Of a stretch of 64,000 nucleotides of DNA, positions 47,194-56,280 are shown in pieces; the stretch's first letter is position 1; every line of letters begins with the position of its first letter. The DNA is from Marinomonas atlantica (GTDB lineage: Bacteria > Pseudomonadota > Gammaproteobacteria > Pseudomonadales > Marinomonadaceae). A program made the translations under genes and the position numbers. The stretch is taken from positions 62,001-126,000 of the forward strand of contig NZ_LTAW01000008.1 in the NCBI RefSeq assembly GCF_001639725.1. Reading direction: 5' to 3'. The notes beneath the pieces are model-generated. The model was not told the origin of the DNA and searched no databases. It worked only from the letters and a program-made list of their open reading frames with translations.

Positions 47194-49200
47194 CTATTCT
47201 CCTCCTTCACTTGAATTATGCTCAAAGCGGAAAGACAACAAGGTGACATCATCACGCTGTGGTAAATCCCCCATGTATTCGTCCAATGCTTCTGCAAAAC
47301 GTGTAGTCTGCTCAGACAAAGGAGATTGCGTATTCTCGACTAACAATTGCTCAAAACGTTTATTACCAAAACCGAAACTCTTCTCTCCTCCGGCTTGATC
47401 AAGGTAACCATCTGTCGTCATATAATAAGTCCAACCAGCAAGTGGTAAATCAACATTCTCATATTGGCCGAGTTTACGGTCGCCTAAGGCGCGCTTGTTG
47501 GCTGCATGCTTGACGACTGATGTACCGTCGCTTGCATATAAGGCAATTTTAGCACCACTAAAACGTAGCTGATCACCCTGATGGCGAATAAACACCAATC
47601 CGACGTCCGCATTGGTGGCGACTTGATGGCCAGTCGCCTCTTCATGCAACATTGACCGAACAGTCTGATCTATAGCATATAGCAGTTTAGCGGGATCAGC
47701 GATGCCTAATTCATTGATCGCCTTGTCTATCGCAGCTCGCATTAACATGGTCATCAAAGCACCAGGGACTCCATGTCCAGCGCAATCTACAATGCCTAAT
47801 AAACACCCTTCATCATTGGTATGGAACACATAAAAATCACCGCCAACGATATCGCGTGGACGCCATACTACACTATGGTGAGCACCCAAGAATTGCTGCA
47901 TTTGTCGGTCTGGTAATATGGCTCGTTGGATTAGACTGGCGTAATCAATCGAGTCACCTATCTTGCGGTTTGCCGCTTTAATTTGAGCATTACTTTGCTC
48001 AAGTTCATAAGTCCGCTCTTTTACACGAGATTCTAACTCAGCAGTATGACTCTCTACCTGCTGCGCCATCAAATTAAAAGTACGGCTTAGGTCACCAATT
48101 TCATCATCGTATCTGACTGGTAAGCGGACTTCGTAAGAGCCTTGAGAGATCGCTTTCGCAGACATTTGTAAATGACGCAGAGGCTGTAATACTAAGCGAT
48201 CCACCGCAAAACCAAATAACAACAGAACAATGGCGAGTAACAGAGCAAAAACCACCCCAACACCCATAATCAAGTCGGTATTCAGCAAGCGAACTTCATC
48301 GAGATTCACACTGGTCGCGACCAGCCAATTCAGATCCGGCATATAGCGTATGGATAAGATAAAATCTTCCCCACCCATACGAAGTTTTAATGTTTCAACT
48401 TGTCTATTCTGCTTCGCTTGAATAATACTTTTTTGCAACGCTTTAATATCGTTATCGCTATCGACTAAGCTGTATAAACTTTGTTCATCCTCTGCACTTG
48501 CAATACCGTCGATAGCAATTAAATCGGTGTTCGAGTGGGCTTCAATTTGGAGCGTATCTGCATTGATGACAAATGGCTGCACACCTGGCTGCGGTGACGA
48601 AGCAAAACTATCAATAAAACGCCCCAGCTCAAACCCTGTCCCAGCGATACCTAGAAATGTCTCTTCATCTCGGACTAGGACGTTAATCCAAATTTTCGTT
48701 TTATTTAGATACTCGTTTAAATCGATGTTTATGTAATAGGGCTGAGTCTGTTCTCGAGTTAAAAAATACCATTTATTAGATTCCATCTGCTCGTCAAGGT
48801 AATACTGGGAGTCACCGTCAATTGGCAACAGATCATCATAGTAATAATACGCTAAGCTTTTATCAGCAACAAAGAAGACGGCACCGTCTTCAAAAGCGGA
48901 CTGAAAATGCTCAACATCTTGCAGAGCCTGCGCTTTAAGAACTGTATTTTCAGGCTCTTTAAACCACCGTTGCAGTGTACTCAGTTCGGCAAAACGACGT
49001 GCCAAGGCGAGTTCACGGGCCATGGGCGTGAGTATTTTTTGGTAGTTAAGCTCGGTAAAATTTTCCGCATACGCTTTAGCTGAATACTGACGTCCCTCGG
49101 CGACAACATACCAGCCCAACGATAGCGCCAATACAGATGCCACAGCGCCTGCTAATAACAGCACTACCAGTGATTTCCACCTTAATCCCCAACGAGCCAC
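47194..49200 (-). CDS. siaA: SiaA, membrane PP2C-like phosphatase
   Basis: SiaA dephosphorylates SiaC and so switches on c-di-GMP synthesis. The 668-residue protein has a membrane helix near residues 10-32, a large periplasmic sensing domain (dCACHE-like), a second helix near 310-330, a HAMP domain, a coiled coil (ERTYELEQSNAQIKAA) and a PP2C/SpoIIE phosphatase domain with GIVDCAGHGVPGALMT carrying the metal Asp and RDDVTLLSF at the end. Length and order match P. aeruginosa SiaA. It begins 25 bases after the CHASE gene. Confidence 0.93.
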   Translation of the reverse strand: MARWGLRWKSLVVLLLAGAVASVLALSLGWYVVAEGRQYSAKAYAENFTELNYQKILTPMARELALARRFAELSTLQRWFKEPENTVLKAQALQDVEHFQSAFEDGAVFFVADKSLAYYYYDDLLPIDGDSQYYLDEQMESNKWYFLTREQTQPYYINIDLNEYLNKTKIWINVLVRDEETFLGIAGTGFELGRFIDSFASSPQPGVQPFVINADTLQIEAHSNTDLIAIDGIASAEDEQSLYSLVDSDNDIKALQKSIIQAKQNRQVETLKLRMGGEDFILSIRYMPDLNWLVATSVNLDEVRLLNTDLIMGVGVVFALLLAIVLLLFGFAVDRLVLQPLRHLQMSAKAISQGSYEVRLPVRYDDEIGDLSRTFNLMAQQVESHTAELESRVKERTYELEQSNAQIKAANRKIGDSIDYASLIQRAILPDRQMQQFLGAHHSVVWRPRDIVGGDFYVFHTNDEGCLLGIVDCAGHGVPGALMTMLMRAAIDKAINELGIADPAKLLYAIDQTVRSMLHEEATGHQVATNADVGLVFIRHQGDQLRFSGAKIALYASDGTSVVKHAANKRALGDRKLGQYENVDLPLAGWTYYMTTDGYLDQAGGEKSFGFGNKRFEQLLVENTQSPLSEQTTRFAEALDEYMGDLPQRDDVTLLSFRFEHNSSEGGE

Positions 49201-49225
49201 TCTATACCCTTCTAAGTAATGACGT

Positions 49226-52195
49226 TCAATCCGCGCTACGGTAGAGCAAGATCAAGTCTTCTATTGTCATTGGTCTAGCCAAACCAAAACCTTGAAATAA
49301 GTCACACCCTTGCTCTTTCAGCCAGTCAAACTGAGCAGAGGTTTCCACGCCTTCGGCAATAACTTCCATGCCTAAGTTATGCCCAAGGCTGATGATCGAT
49401 TCAGCAAGTGAAGCATTTTTCGCGCCTTTATCAATGTTGGCGACGAAAGATTGGTCGATCTTCAATTGGTCAATTGGCAATCGGTGTAAATAGCTCAGCG
49501 ATGAATAGCCCGTACCAAAGTCATCAAGTGATATCAGTACACCTAACGCTTTTAAGGCTTCCATTTTACTAATGATATCTTGTTGGTCATGTGCCAGCAT
49601 GCTTTCTGTTAATTCAAGCTGTAATGCAGAAGGTGGCGTCTGATATTCATTAAGTATGCTCTCAACTTGTTGTACAAACCCTTCCTGGGCAAACTGCACC
49701 GCACTCACATTGACAGAAAAAACAAAGTTCTCCATTGGCTTATCTTTGTTCCATTTCGATAGCCATTGGCAAGCTTGCCTTAATACCCAATCACCAATCG
49801 ATAATATAAGACGAGATTCTTCTGCCAACGGAATGAAGGCTGCCGGCGATACCGGACCACGCTCTGGATGAAACCAGCGTAACAGGCCTTCGGCACCTAT
49901 CATAAACTTCTTTGCATCCCATTGAGGTTGAACATATAACGCAAGCTCTTCATTCTCTAACGCATGTCTTAGGTCATTTTCCAACTGCACACGTTCCAGT
50001 ACACGCTCTTGCATGCCTTGCTTATAAAAATAGAAACCGGATCGACCAGACGATTTCGCTTCATACATTGCCAGCTCTGCTTGCTTGATCACATCCAACG
50101 GATCGCTGCATGTCTCATCAAACAAAGCGATTCCGAAACTGGCCGCCACTTGGTAATCCACAGAGTTTATCGTGAATGGTCGCTCAAGTGATCGCATCAA
50201 TTTACCTGCGACCTGACTCGCACGATAAGCCATGCGGTCGGGATTAGCTGAAACATCTGCGGGCTCCAACATCACCAGGAATTCATCACCACCAAATCGA
50301 GCCACGATGTCTTTTGTACGTATGGTATCTGATAAACGTGTTGCCACTTTTTGCAGCAACTGGTCACCTATGCTGTGCCCCCAGACATCATTTATGTCTT
50401 TAAAGTGGTCCAAATCAATAAATAAAACAGCGGCTTGAGATTGATGCAAGCCATAGTTTTCCAATAGGTCATTCATTTCTTCAAGCAAGAGTGTTCGATT
50501 CGCTAGTCGAGTTAGGCTGTCATAATAATGAAGTTGCTGTATTTTACGTTCAGAAGCTTTACGTTCTGAAATATCCTTAAACGTCGCAACAAAGTGACTC
50601 ACCTGACCTAGGAGATCGTGTACTGTTGAAATACTCAGCCATTCAGGGTAAATCTCTCCATCTTTACGGCGATTCCAAACCTCTCCTTCCCAAGCGCCTT
50701 TCTGATCGAGGCTCTCAAACATTTCTTGATAAAATTCAGGATTGTGTTTTCCAGACTGTAAAATCGCTGGTGTCTGCCCTAACACTTCACTCTCGGTATA
50801 CCCTGTTAGCTTTTGAAACGCCTTGTTCACTCGAATGATTCGGTTCTGACGGTCACTGATCAAAATTCCATCCTGTGTTTCAAACGCGGTAGCAGCAATA
50901 CGCTGTTGCTGCTCGGCTTCCTGACGCAGTGATATATCTCGCAATAAAACAATAAAATGTCCTGCGCTGACTTCTTCGGAAAAAGAACGAAAGACAGCAG
51001 AAACTTCAAACCAAAGCGTTCTACTGTCAGACAGCAGCAAACTAAACAAAGCACCTCGATGACTGTTTGTTTTGCTGTGCCTTACTTCGCTAAACACAAG
51101 TTCTAAAGTTTGAGCGGCAGGCTCTGATAAATGTGCACTGAAGTGTTCACCTTGAACAAAAAACGCTTGGAGATCCGCTTCATCATTCGGCAAGCGCACC
51201 TCTAATACAACGCCATCAGCATTTAACTCAATTAATGGATCGGGGATCGCTTGCAGCGTACTACTTAGTCGATAATCAGACTGGTTGGCGTACTTAGTTT
51301 GTTCGGACAATAAATGCGTCAACATCTGCTTTTGTTGACGTAAACGTAGTGCCATAAATGCAAATCGAGCGACTAGCAATGCCAATGCTAGGCTTGCTAG
51401 TATATAGGTAACCAGCATATAAGAAGGGATCCAGCCTTCGGCTGGTGCAATCTCTAATCGCCACTTAACGCTTGGAAAACTTAGATCCATCGAGACTGGG
51501 TCGTTAATTAATTCAGCTCTGTCTTGTACAACTAGCAAAGGTTCATCTGTGTCGACTCGTTGCAGACTGTAAGCAAAGCCTTGTTCAGACAGTCCAATTT
51601 GATTAGTGCTTTTAAGTAGTGAGTCAATTCGTATCACGACGCTACTAAAGCCCCAAAACTTTTCTGGCCCTTCGTTTCGGTTTTCTAACATAATAGGGTA
51701 GCGCGCAATAAGGCCTTTACCTCCTTGCACCAAGTTTAGCGGACCTGACAGAATCGTTTTCTGTTGTTTCATGGCTAACCAAGCCTCAGTGCCTTGTTCA
51801 ATATCCATTAACTGGTTAAAGCCAATAGCGCGCTCATTACCTTCTTTTGGATACACTTGCTTAACTATTCCACCGGGTGACAACGCAAAATTGTTCACTT
51901 CAGGATAAATACGATGCAATGATTGAGCGACGGGGGGAAACCAACGAGTAAAGCCGCCAAATTCATGAACAAGCGCTGCTAAGGTATAATTCGCAGACAG
52001 ATTATGATCCAACACCTGTTTTAAATGATAAGCATAGGACTGAGCTACCGAAATAGCCTGCGTACGTTTCACCTTAGTCTGTTGTGACTGCCACGCATAC
52101 GATGCACTTAAACCCAGAGCAAAAACTATGAGGAACACAATAACACTGAAACTGTAAGAACTTTGACTGGCCTTATTCGGGACAGAATCACTCAT
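49226..52195 (-). CDS. CHASE-PAS-PAS-GGDEF-EAL cyclic-di-GMP protein upstream of siaABCD
   Basis: The 989-residue membrane protein has a first helix (about 14-33), a periplasmic CHASE domain (about 75-245, with FALSPGGIVKQVYP), a second helix (about 257-280) and two PAS-like domains (about 310-560, the second with WEGEVWNRRKDGEIYPEW). A GGDEF domain follows with GGDEF in ARFGGDEF and the inhibitory site RTKD 5 residues before it. A C-terminal EAL domain has AEGLLRW, where the usual EAL is EGL, and DDFGTGYSSL. Both domains look usable. It opens a minus-strand run with siaABCD. Confidence 0.92.
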   Translation of the reverse strand: MSDSVPNKASQSSYSFSVIVFLIVFALGLSASYAWQSQQTKVKRTQAISVAQSYAYHLKQVLDHNLSANYTLAALVHEFGGFTRWFPPVAQSLHRIYPEVNNFALSPGGIVKQVYPKEGNERAIGFNQLMDIEQGTEAWLAMKQQKTILSGPLNLVQGGKGLIARYPIMLENRNEGPEKFWGFSSVVIRIDSLLKSTNQIGLSEQGFAYSLQRVDTDEPLLVVQDRAELINDPVSMDLSFPSVKWRLEIAPAEGWIPSYMLVTYILASLALALLVARFAFMALRLRQQKQMLTHLLSEQTKYANQSDYRLSSTLQAIPDPLIELNADGVVLEVRLPNDEADLQAFFVQGEHFSAHLSEPAAQTLELVFSEVRHSKTNSHRGALFSLLLSDSRTLWFEVSAVFRSFSEEVSAGHFIVLLRDISLRQEAEQQQRIAATAFETQDGILISDRQNRIIRVNKAFQKLTGYTESEVLGQTPAILQSGKHNPEFYQEMFESLDQKGAWEGEVWNRRKDGEIYPEWLSISTVHDLLGQVSHFVATFKDISERKASERKIQQLHYYDSLTRLANRTLLLEEMNDLLENYGLHQSQAAVLFIDLDHFKDINDVWGHSIGDQLLQKVATRLSDTIRTKDIVARFGGDEFLVMLEPADVSANPDRMAYRASQVAGKLMRSLERPFTINSVDYQVAASFGIALFDETCSDPLDVIKQAELAMYEAKSSGRSGFYFYKQGMQERVLERVQLENDLRHALENEELALYVQPQWDAKKFMIGAEGLLRWFHPERGPVSPAAFIPLAEESRLILSIGDWVLRQACQWLSKWNKDKPMENFVFSVNVSAVQFAQEGFVQQVESILNEYQTPPSALQLELTESMLAHDQQDIISKMEALKALGVLISLDDFGTGYSSLSYLHRLPIDQLKIDQSFVANIDKGAKNASLAESIISLGHNLGMEVIAEGVETSAQFDWLKEQGCDLFQGFGLARPMTIEDLILLYRSAD

Positions 52196-52457
52196 AAATA
52201 TGTAGTCGCTTATTATTAATAAAATTTAGCCGTCCATGGACTACAGCATGACAACGTAGTGCTTATTTCCCTGAAAACACTTCATGCTCTACCCTGCTTT
52301 AGCATAGCAATGAAATCTATATTCAAACAAAACCTATTCTTCAAATTACCCAAATTGATCAATCGTCAGGCATCTACACTTAAAAATTTACTCTTTTACT
52401 AAAACTTGTTTTGGCCAGCTTATTAAAAATATATTGGTGCAATGGACTATATATAAT
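52196..52457 (-). promoter_or_regulatory. promoter region of the CHASE-siaABCD unit
   Basis: The 290-base gap holds the upstream region of the CHASE/GGDEF/EAL gene. It is AT-rich. No clear regulator site or small gene was found. Confidence 0.35.
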
Positions 52458-52480
52458 AAAGGCGCTTTAAAAGCGCCTTT
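52458..52480 (-). terminator. terminator after the sulfide:quinone oxidoreductase gene
   Basis: A 10-bp inverted repeat AAAGGCGCTT/AAGCGCCTTT (52458-52467 with 52471-52480), with A/T flanks, lies just past the stop. Confidence 0.75.
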
Positions 52481-52486
52481 TGCCTG

Positions 52487-53749
52487 TTACTGTCGCGGTG
52501 GTTTCGAGGAAATAAGTGGATCTACCAACCACTCATGTCCCTTCAACATGCCTTGCCAATATACCCATGGCAAACTTTTCTCTTTCAGCAGCCAAGCTAA
52601 ATAGGACGGTTGAGTACCATCAATAAACCATTTTGGGAACGAGGGTTTTATCTTGCCACCGTAGGTGAACTCAGCCAACACAATTTTGCCTCGCTCAACA
52701 GTAAGCGGGCAAGAGCCGTAGCCATCGTATATTGCACGAGGGGGTTGTTTGACCAAGACTGACAGAACATTCTCCGCTACGACAGGAGCTTGGGCACGTA
52801 CAGCAGCCGCTGTTTTCGCATTAGGCGTGTTAGTACCATCGCCCAACCCAAACACATCGTTATATTGCTTATGCTGTAGTGTATCTGGGTGCACATCAAA
52901 CCAACCCCCATCGTCTGACAAAGAGCTATCTTTAATAAAATCTAGAGGCCCTTGGGGAGGGCAAACATGCAACATGTCGAATTCTTTTTCGATACGAACT
53001 TTTTCGCCCTGCTCTGATACGATTTCAAAGGTTGCGATCTTATTTTCGCCATCGACCGCCACCAAATTTTGGCTTAAATTCAAGTCAATCCCATACTTTT
53101 GTATATAACTTTCCAAAGCTGGCACATAATCCGTAACCCCAAATAACACGCCACCGGCATTACAAAACTCGACCTCGATGTCAGGTAAAATACCTTTCGA
53201 CAACCACTCACTGCAAGCGAGATACATCGCCTTTTGTGGCGCACCTGCACATTTAATGGGCATCGGGGGCTGCGTGAAAATGGCTTTGCCTTTTTTCAAT
53301 TGCTGGACGTTTTGCCATGTATAAGGTGCGTAGTCCCATGCATAATTCGACGCGACACCATTTTTTCCTAATGTTTCTTGCAGACCCGGAATCGCATCCC
53401 AATTAAGCTTCAGCCCTGGAGCAACGATTAAAACACCGTAATGTAGATGTTCGCCACAGTCCATTTCGATGGTATGTAAATCAGGCTGGAAGGCAACTAC
53501 TGCTTGTTGATAGTGTTTCACTTTAGAAGGCACCACTGAGGCCATTGGTCGATGAGTTTGCTCACGCTTGAAGACTCCTCCACCTACCAATGTCCAGCCA
53601 GGCTGATAAAAGTGCTCGGTGGCTGGGTCAACTACTGCAATGTTTAAATCAGGCTGTCGCTTCAAGAGACTGGCTGCGACAGCTAATCCACCTGCCCCTG
53701 CACCGACAATGACCACTTGATGGTGATTATTCTGCATTGTTGAATTCAT
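52487..53749 (-). CDS. sulfide:quinone oxidoreductase-like flavoprotein
   Basis: The 420-residue FAD protein has the dinucleotide motif VVIVGAGAGGLAVAASLL (about 13-30) and resembles type II SQR, which oxidises hydrogen sulfide and passes electrons to quinone. Cysteines stand in IKCAGAPQKA, YLACSEW and FCNAGG; which serve as the redox pair is not clear from sequence. The C-terminal GLGDGTNTPNAKTAAAVR and membrane-touching end fit the family. It is co-transcribed with a CX5R phosphatase-like protein, 2 bases upstream, as in other sulfide loci. Confidence 0.87.
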   Translation of the reverse strand: MNSTMQNNHHQVVIVGAGAGGLAVAASLLKRQPDLNIAVVDPATEHFYQPGWTLVGGGVFKREQTHRPMASVVPSKVKHYQQAVVAFQPDLHTIEMDCGEHLHYGVLIVAPGLKLNWDAIPGLQETLGKNGVASNYAWDYAPYTWQNVQQLKKGKAIFTQPPMPIKCAGAPQKAMYLACSEWLSKGILPDIEVEFCNAGGVLFGVTDYVPALESYIQKYGIDLNLSQNLVAVDGENKIATFEIVSEQGEKVRIEKEFDMLHVCPPQGPLDFIKDSSLSDDGGWFDVHPDTLQHKQYNDVFGLGDGTNTPNAKTAAAVRAQAPVVAENVLSVLVKQPPRAIYDGYGSCPLTVERGKIVLAEFTYGGKIKPSFPKWFIDGTQPSYLAWLLKEKSLPWVYWQGMLKGHEWLVDPLISSKPPRQ

Positions 53750-53751
53750 TT

Positions 53752-54168
53752 TCAGCCCTCTACGTCTGCCACACGCTCAATTAGACCTGACATGTTGTAG
53801 CCCGCCTGCTCTGCTAATAACAATAAATCGCCTCGAGATTTACGCTCTGGGTTTGCCAAAGTCCATAAAGACAAACTGCGCGTCCCCGTTCGACAGTAAG
53901 CAAGTGTTTCCCCCTCTAACCGCCCCATTAGATCGCCAAATTGCGACACTAAACTCGAATCAAACTGCCCCGGCTCTGTTGCTAGATAATGGAAACTCAT
54001 TCCATGTAATTCAGCCGCTTGCTGTATTGCTTCACTATTTGTTTGGTTCTCTCCTTCATTATCAGGACGGTTGCAAATGATATGCTGGATCCCCTCTTTG
54101 GCTAGTTCAGGGATCTGCTCAAGCGTCAGTTGCTCGGCAACATAGAATTCAGGTGTGATATGTCTCAT
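53752..54168 (-). CDS. TIGR01244/DUF442 phosphatase-like protein of the SQR operon
   Basis: The 138-residue protein has the CX5R phosphatase-type loop CRTGTRS and belongs to the family of the Blh N-terminal domain. Members next to sqr and persulfide genes are often called beta-lactamase hydrolase-like or sulfur transferase. Its activity is uncertain, either on persulfide or as a phosphatase. The tight link to the SQR gene (2 bases) supports a sulfide-detoxification role. Confidence 0.85.
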   Translation of the reverse strand: MRHITPEFYVAEQLTLEQIPELAKEGIQHIICNRPDNEGENQTNSEAIQQAAELHGMSFHYLATEPGQFDSSLVSQFGDLMGRLEGETLAYCRTGTRSLSLWTLANPERKSRGDLLLLAEQAGYNMSGLIERVADVEG

Positions 54169-54241
54169 ATTGGCTCCAAGGTACTCTCTGATGCTTATTC
54201 AGATAGGTAAACCAAAAAACTAATAACCAAAAAGAATAAGC

Positions 54242-54265
54242 TTATAATATATTAGATATTCATAA
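54242..54265. promoter_or_regulatory. AT-rich imperfect inverted repeat upstream of the SQR operon
   Basis: TTATAATAT (54242-54250) and ATATTCATAA (54256-54265) form an inverted repeat with one bulged base around ATTAG. It could be an operator for an ArsR-type sulfide regulator or only AT-rich promoter DNA. Confidence 0.35.
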
Positions 54266-54271
54266 TAAGAC

Positions 54272-54293
54272 ATCTGTCTCGAAATTGACAGAT
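54272..54293. promoter_or_regulatory. perfect 7-bp inverted repeat, candidate operator of the SQR operon
   Basis: ATCTGTC (54272-54278) and GACAGAT (54287-54293) form a perfect dyad with an 8-base spacer, about 115 bases upstream of the operon's first start codon. Confidence 0.45.
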
Positions 54294-54493
54294 CGCCAAC
54301 ATAAAACCATCAACATTTTGTATCATCCGTGCGCAATAGCCGACAATGTGTCAGAAATAAAAAACCCAAGTGAAGCAAGCGTGCAGTCGTAATCTCAAGC
54401 TTGAACATAAACGCTTACAGGTTAATCCTAGATACCAACACGTTGCGAAACGCCTACTCGACCGAAAGATTGGATGAAATGAAGGAGAGTAAG

Positions 54494-54949
54494 ATGAATA
54501 ACTCAACACAAGCGATTGAAACACAACATGTAGCAGACATTATTAAAGTAATGAATGGCGGTATCGACTTCTACGAAAAGGCCAAACAGGAAGTAGACAG
54601 CCCTCGTATACAGCGTATGTTTGATAAAATGATTGATGCAAAAGAATCCGCTGTTACCGAACTACAGCCATTTGCGATCGCTGAAAATGGCAAACCTGAA
54701 AACGATTCAAGCATGGAAGTTAGTGCCCGTCAGGCGTACACAAAAGTGCTTGATAAAGTCAGCAGAGATTCAACTGAGCATACCTATGTTGACCAATTAG
54801 AAGAGGTGGAAGACAAGGTACTTGAAGAACTTGACGAAGCCCTTAAGTTAGAACAGCCAGTTGGTTGCGAGAGAGCGCTACGCGCTGTTCAAGCTCGTAT
54901 GAAAGAGTGCCATGATGAAATGAAAGCGCTGCAAAACACAACTCATTAA
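54494..54949 (+). CDS. PA2169-type four-helix-bundle protein (DUF2383)
   Basis: The 151-residue protein (start MNNSTQAIET, with GGAGAG 8 bases before) is entirely helical and acidic. It resembles the PA2169/DUF2383 four-helix bundle family, related in fold to ferritin-like proteins. No di-iron EXXH motif is obvious. In related genomes such genes respond to stress; function is unproven. It has its own terminator. Confidence 0.78.
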   Translation: MNNSTQAIETQHVADIIKVMNGGIDFYEKAKQEVDSPRIQRMFDKMIDAKESAVTELQPFAIAENGKPENDSSMEVSARQAYTKVLDKVSRDSTEHTYVDQLEEVEDKVLEELDEALKLEQPVGCERALRAVQARMKECHDEMKALQNTTH

Positions 54950-54970
54950 TCATGCGTTAAAATTTCTACA

Positions 54971-54996
54971 AAAACGGCCCTACATAGGGCCGTTTT
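54971..54996. terminator. terminator after the DUF2383 gene
   Basis: A perfect 12-bp inverted repeat AAAACGGCCCTA/TAGGGCCGTTTT (54971-54982 with 54985-54996) ending in T residues. Confidence 0.88.
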
Positions 54997-55147
54997 CATT
55001 TCTGTTTGAAAAACTCGTTGATACTATATTGCACCTATATGGCGTCAAAAACACTGTAAATGTGTGTATAAAGTACACTTTCGACGCTAGTCACGTGATG
55101 CCCTTTCTACTAGAATATCGCCCTTTCATATTTTGAGGCTGATGGCC

Positions 55148-56245
55148 ATGTTACAGACTCCTTTTTACCTCATTGATAAAGCCAAACTTCTCAATAATCT
55201 TGAGAAGATTGCCTACGTGCGTGAGCAATCTGGCGCGAAGTCTTTATTGGCGTTGAAATGTTTTGCGACATGGTCGGTATTTGACCTAATGCAAGAGTAC
55301 ATGGATGGCACAACCTCATCTTCCCTATACGAAGTGAAACTCGGTAAACAAAAGTTTGCAGGCGAAACGCATGCTTACAGTGTCGCCTACGCCGATAATG
55401 AAATCACCGAAGTGTTAGCGAACAGCGATAAGATTATTTTCAATACCATCGGTCAACTCGAACGTTTTAAAGAGGTCAGCCAAGATAAAACTCGTGGGCT
55501 TCGTGTCAACCCACAAGTCAGCACCTCTGAATTCATTATTGCTGATCCTGCTCGCCCGTTCAGCCGTTTAGGTGAATGGGATCCAAAGCGCATAGAAACA
55601 GTGATCGATGAAATTTCTGGTTTTATGTTCCACAATAATTGTGAGAACAACAATTTCGACCGCTTCGATGAAATGCTGACACTGATTGAAGAGCGCTTTG
55701 GCTATTTAATCGAAAAAATGCAATGGATCAGCCTTGGCGGCGGCATTCATTTTACCGGTGACGATTACCCAATTGATCGCTTCTGCGCGCGCTTGAAGGC
55801 ATTCTCTGACAAATACGGTGTACAGGTATACTTGGAGCCAGGCGAAGCGTCCATCACTAAAAGCACGACCTTAGAAGTCACAGTTTTGGATACGCTGTAC
55901 AATGGTAAAAACTTAGCCATCGTCGACAGTTCAATCGAAGCACACATGCTTGATCTGTTAATCTACCGTGAAAATGCGCGCATGACGCCATGCGACGGTG
56001 CTCACGAATATATGATCTGCGGTAAGTCTTGCCTAGCGGGCGATATTTTCGGCGAATTTAAATTTAATCAAGCGCTCAACGTAGGCGATCGTATTTCTAT
56101 AGAAGATGCGGCCGGTTACACCATGGTGAAAAAGAACTGGTTTAATGGTGTCAAAATGCCATCCATCGCGGTGAAACAATTAGACGGCACTATAGAACTG
56201 GTTCGTGAATTTGATTACGACGACTTTATGCACAACCTTTCCTAA
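55148..56245 (+). CDS. nspC: carboxynorspermidine/carboxyspermidine decarboxylase NspC
   Basis: NspC is a PLP enzyme of the alanine-racemase fold that decarboxylates carboxy(nor)spermidine to (nor)spermidine. The 365-residue product starts MLQTPFYLIDKAKL, which has GAGG at a good 9-base distance (other in-frame starts at 55133 and 55142 lack this). The PLP lysine is in LLALKCFATW, and the family element FMFHNNCENN and the substrate loop with YEVKLGKQ are present. CASDH follows after 35 bases, so this is a spermidine/norspermidine route using aspartate semialdehyde. Confidence 0.92.
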   Translation: MLQTPFYLIDKAKLLNNLEKIAYVREQSGAKSLLALKCFATWSVFDLMQEYMDGTTSSSLYEVKLGKQKFAGETHAYSVAYADNEITEVLANSDKIIFNTIGQLERFKEVSQDKTRGLRVNPQVSTSEFIIADPARPFSRLGEWDPKRIETVIDEISGFMFHNNCENNNFDRFDEMLTLIEERFGYLIEKMQWISLGGGIHFTGDDYPIDRFCARLKAFSDKYGVQVYLEPGEASITKSTTLEVTVLDTLYNGKNLAIVDSSIEAHMLDLLIYRENARMTPCDGAHEYMICGKSCLAGDIFGEFKFNQALNVGDRISIEDAAGYTMVKKNWFNGVKMPSIAVKQLDGTIELVREFDYDDFMHNLS

Positions 56246-56280
56246 GGCTGCATCATTTCTAAACTGGAGATAGCACTATT

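Larger units (their letters stand above)
54169..54493. other. 325-base divergent intergenic region with two inverted repeats
   Basis: This separates the SQR operon from the DUF2383 gene. It holds the two inverted repeats listed separately and the start-side sequence of both genes. An in-frame extension of the DUF2383 gene (from 54401) is judged non-coding, as GGAGAG precedes the internal ATG at 54494. Confidence 0.5.
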
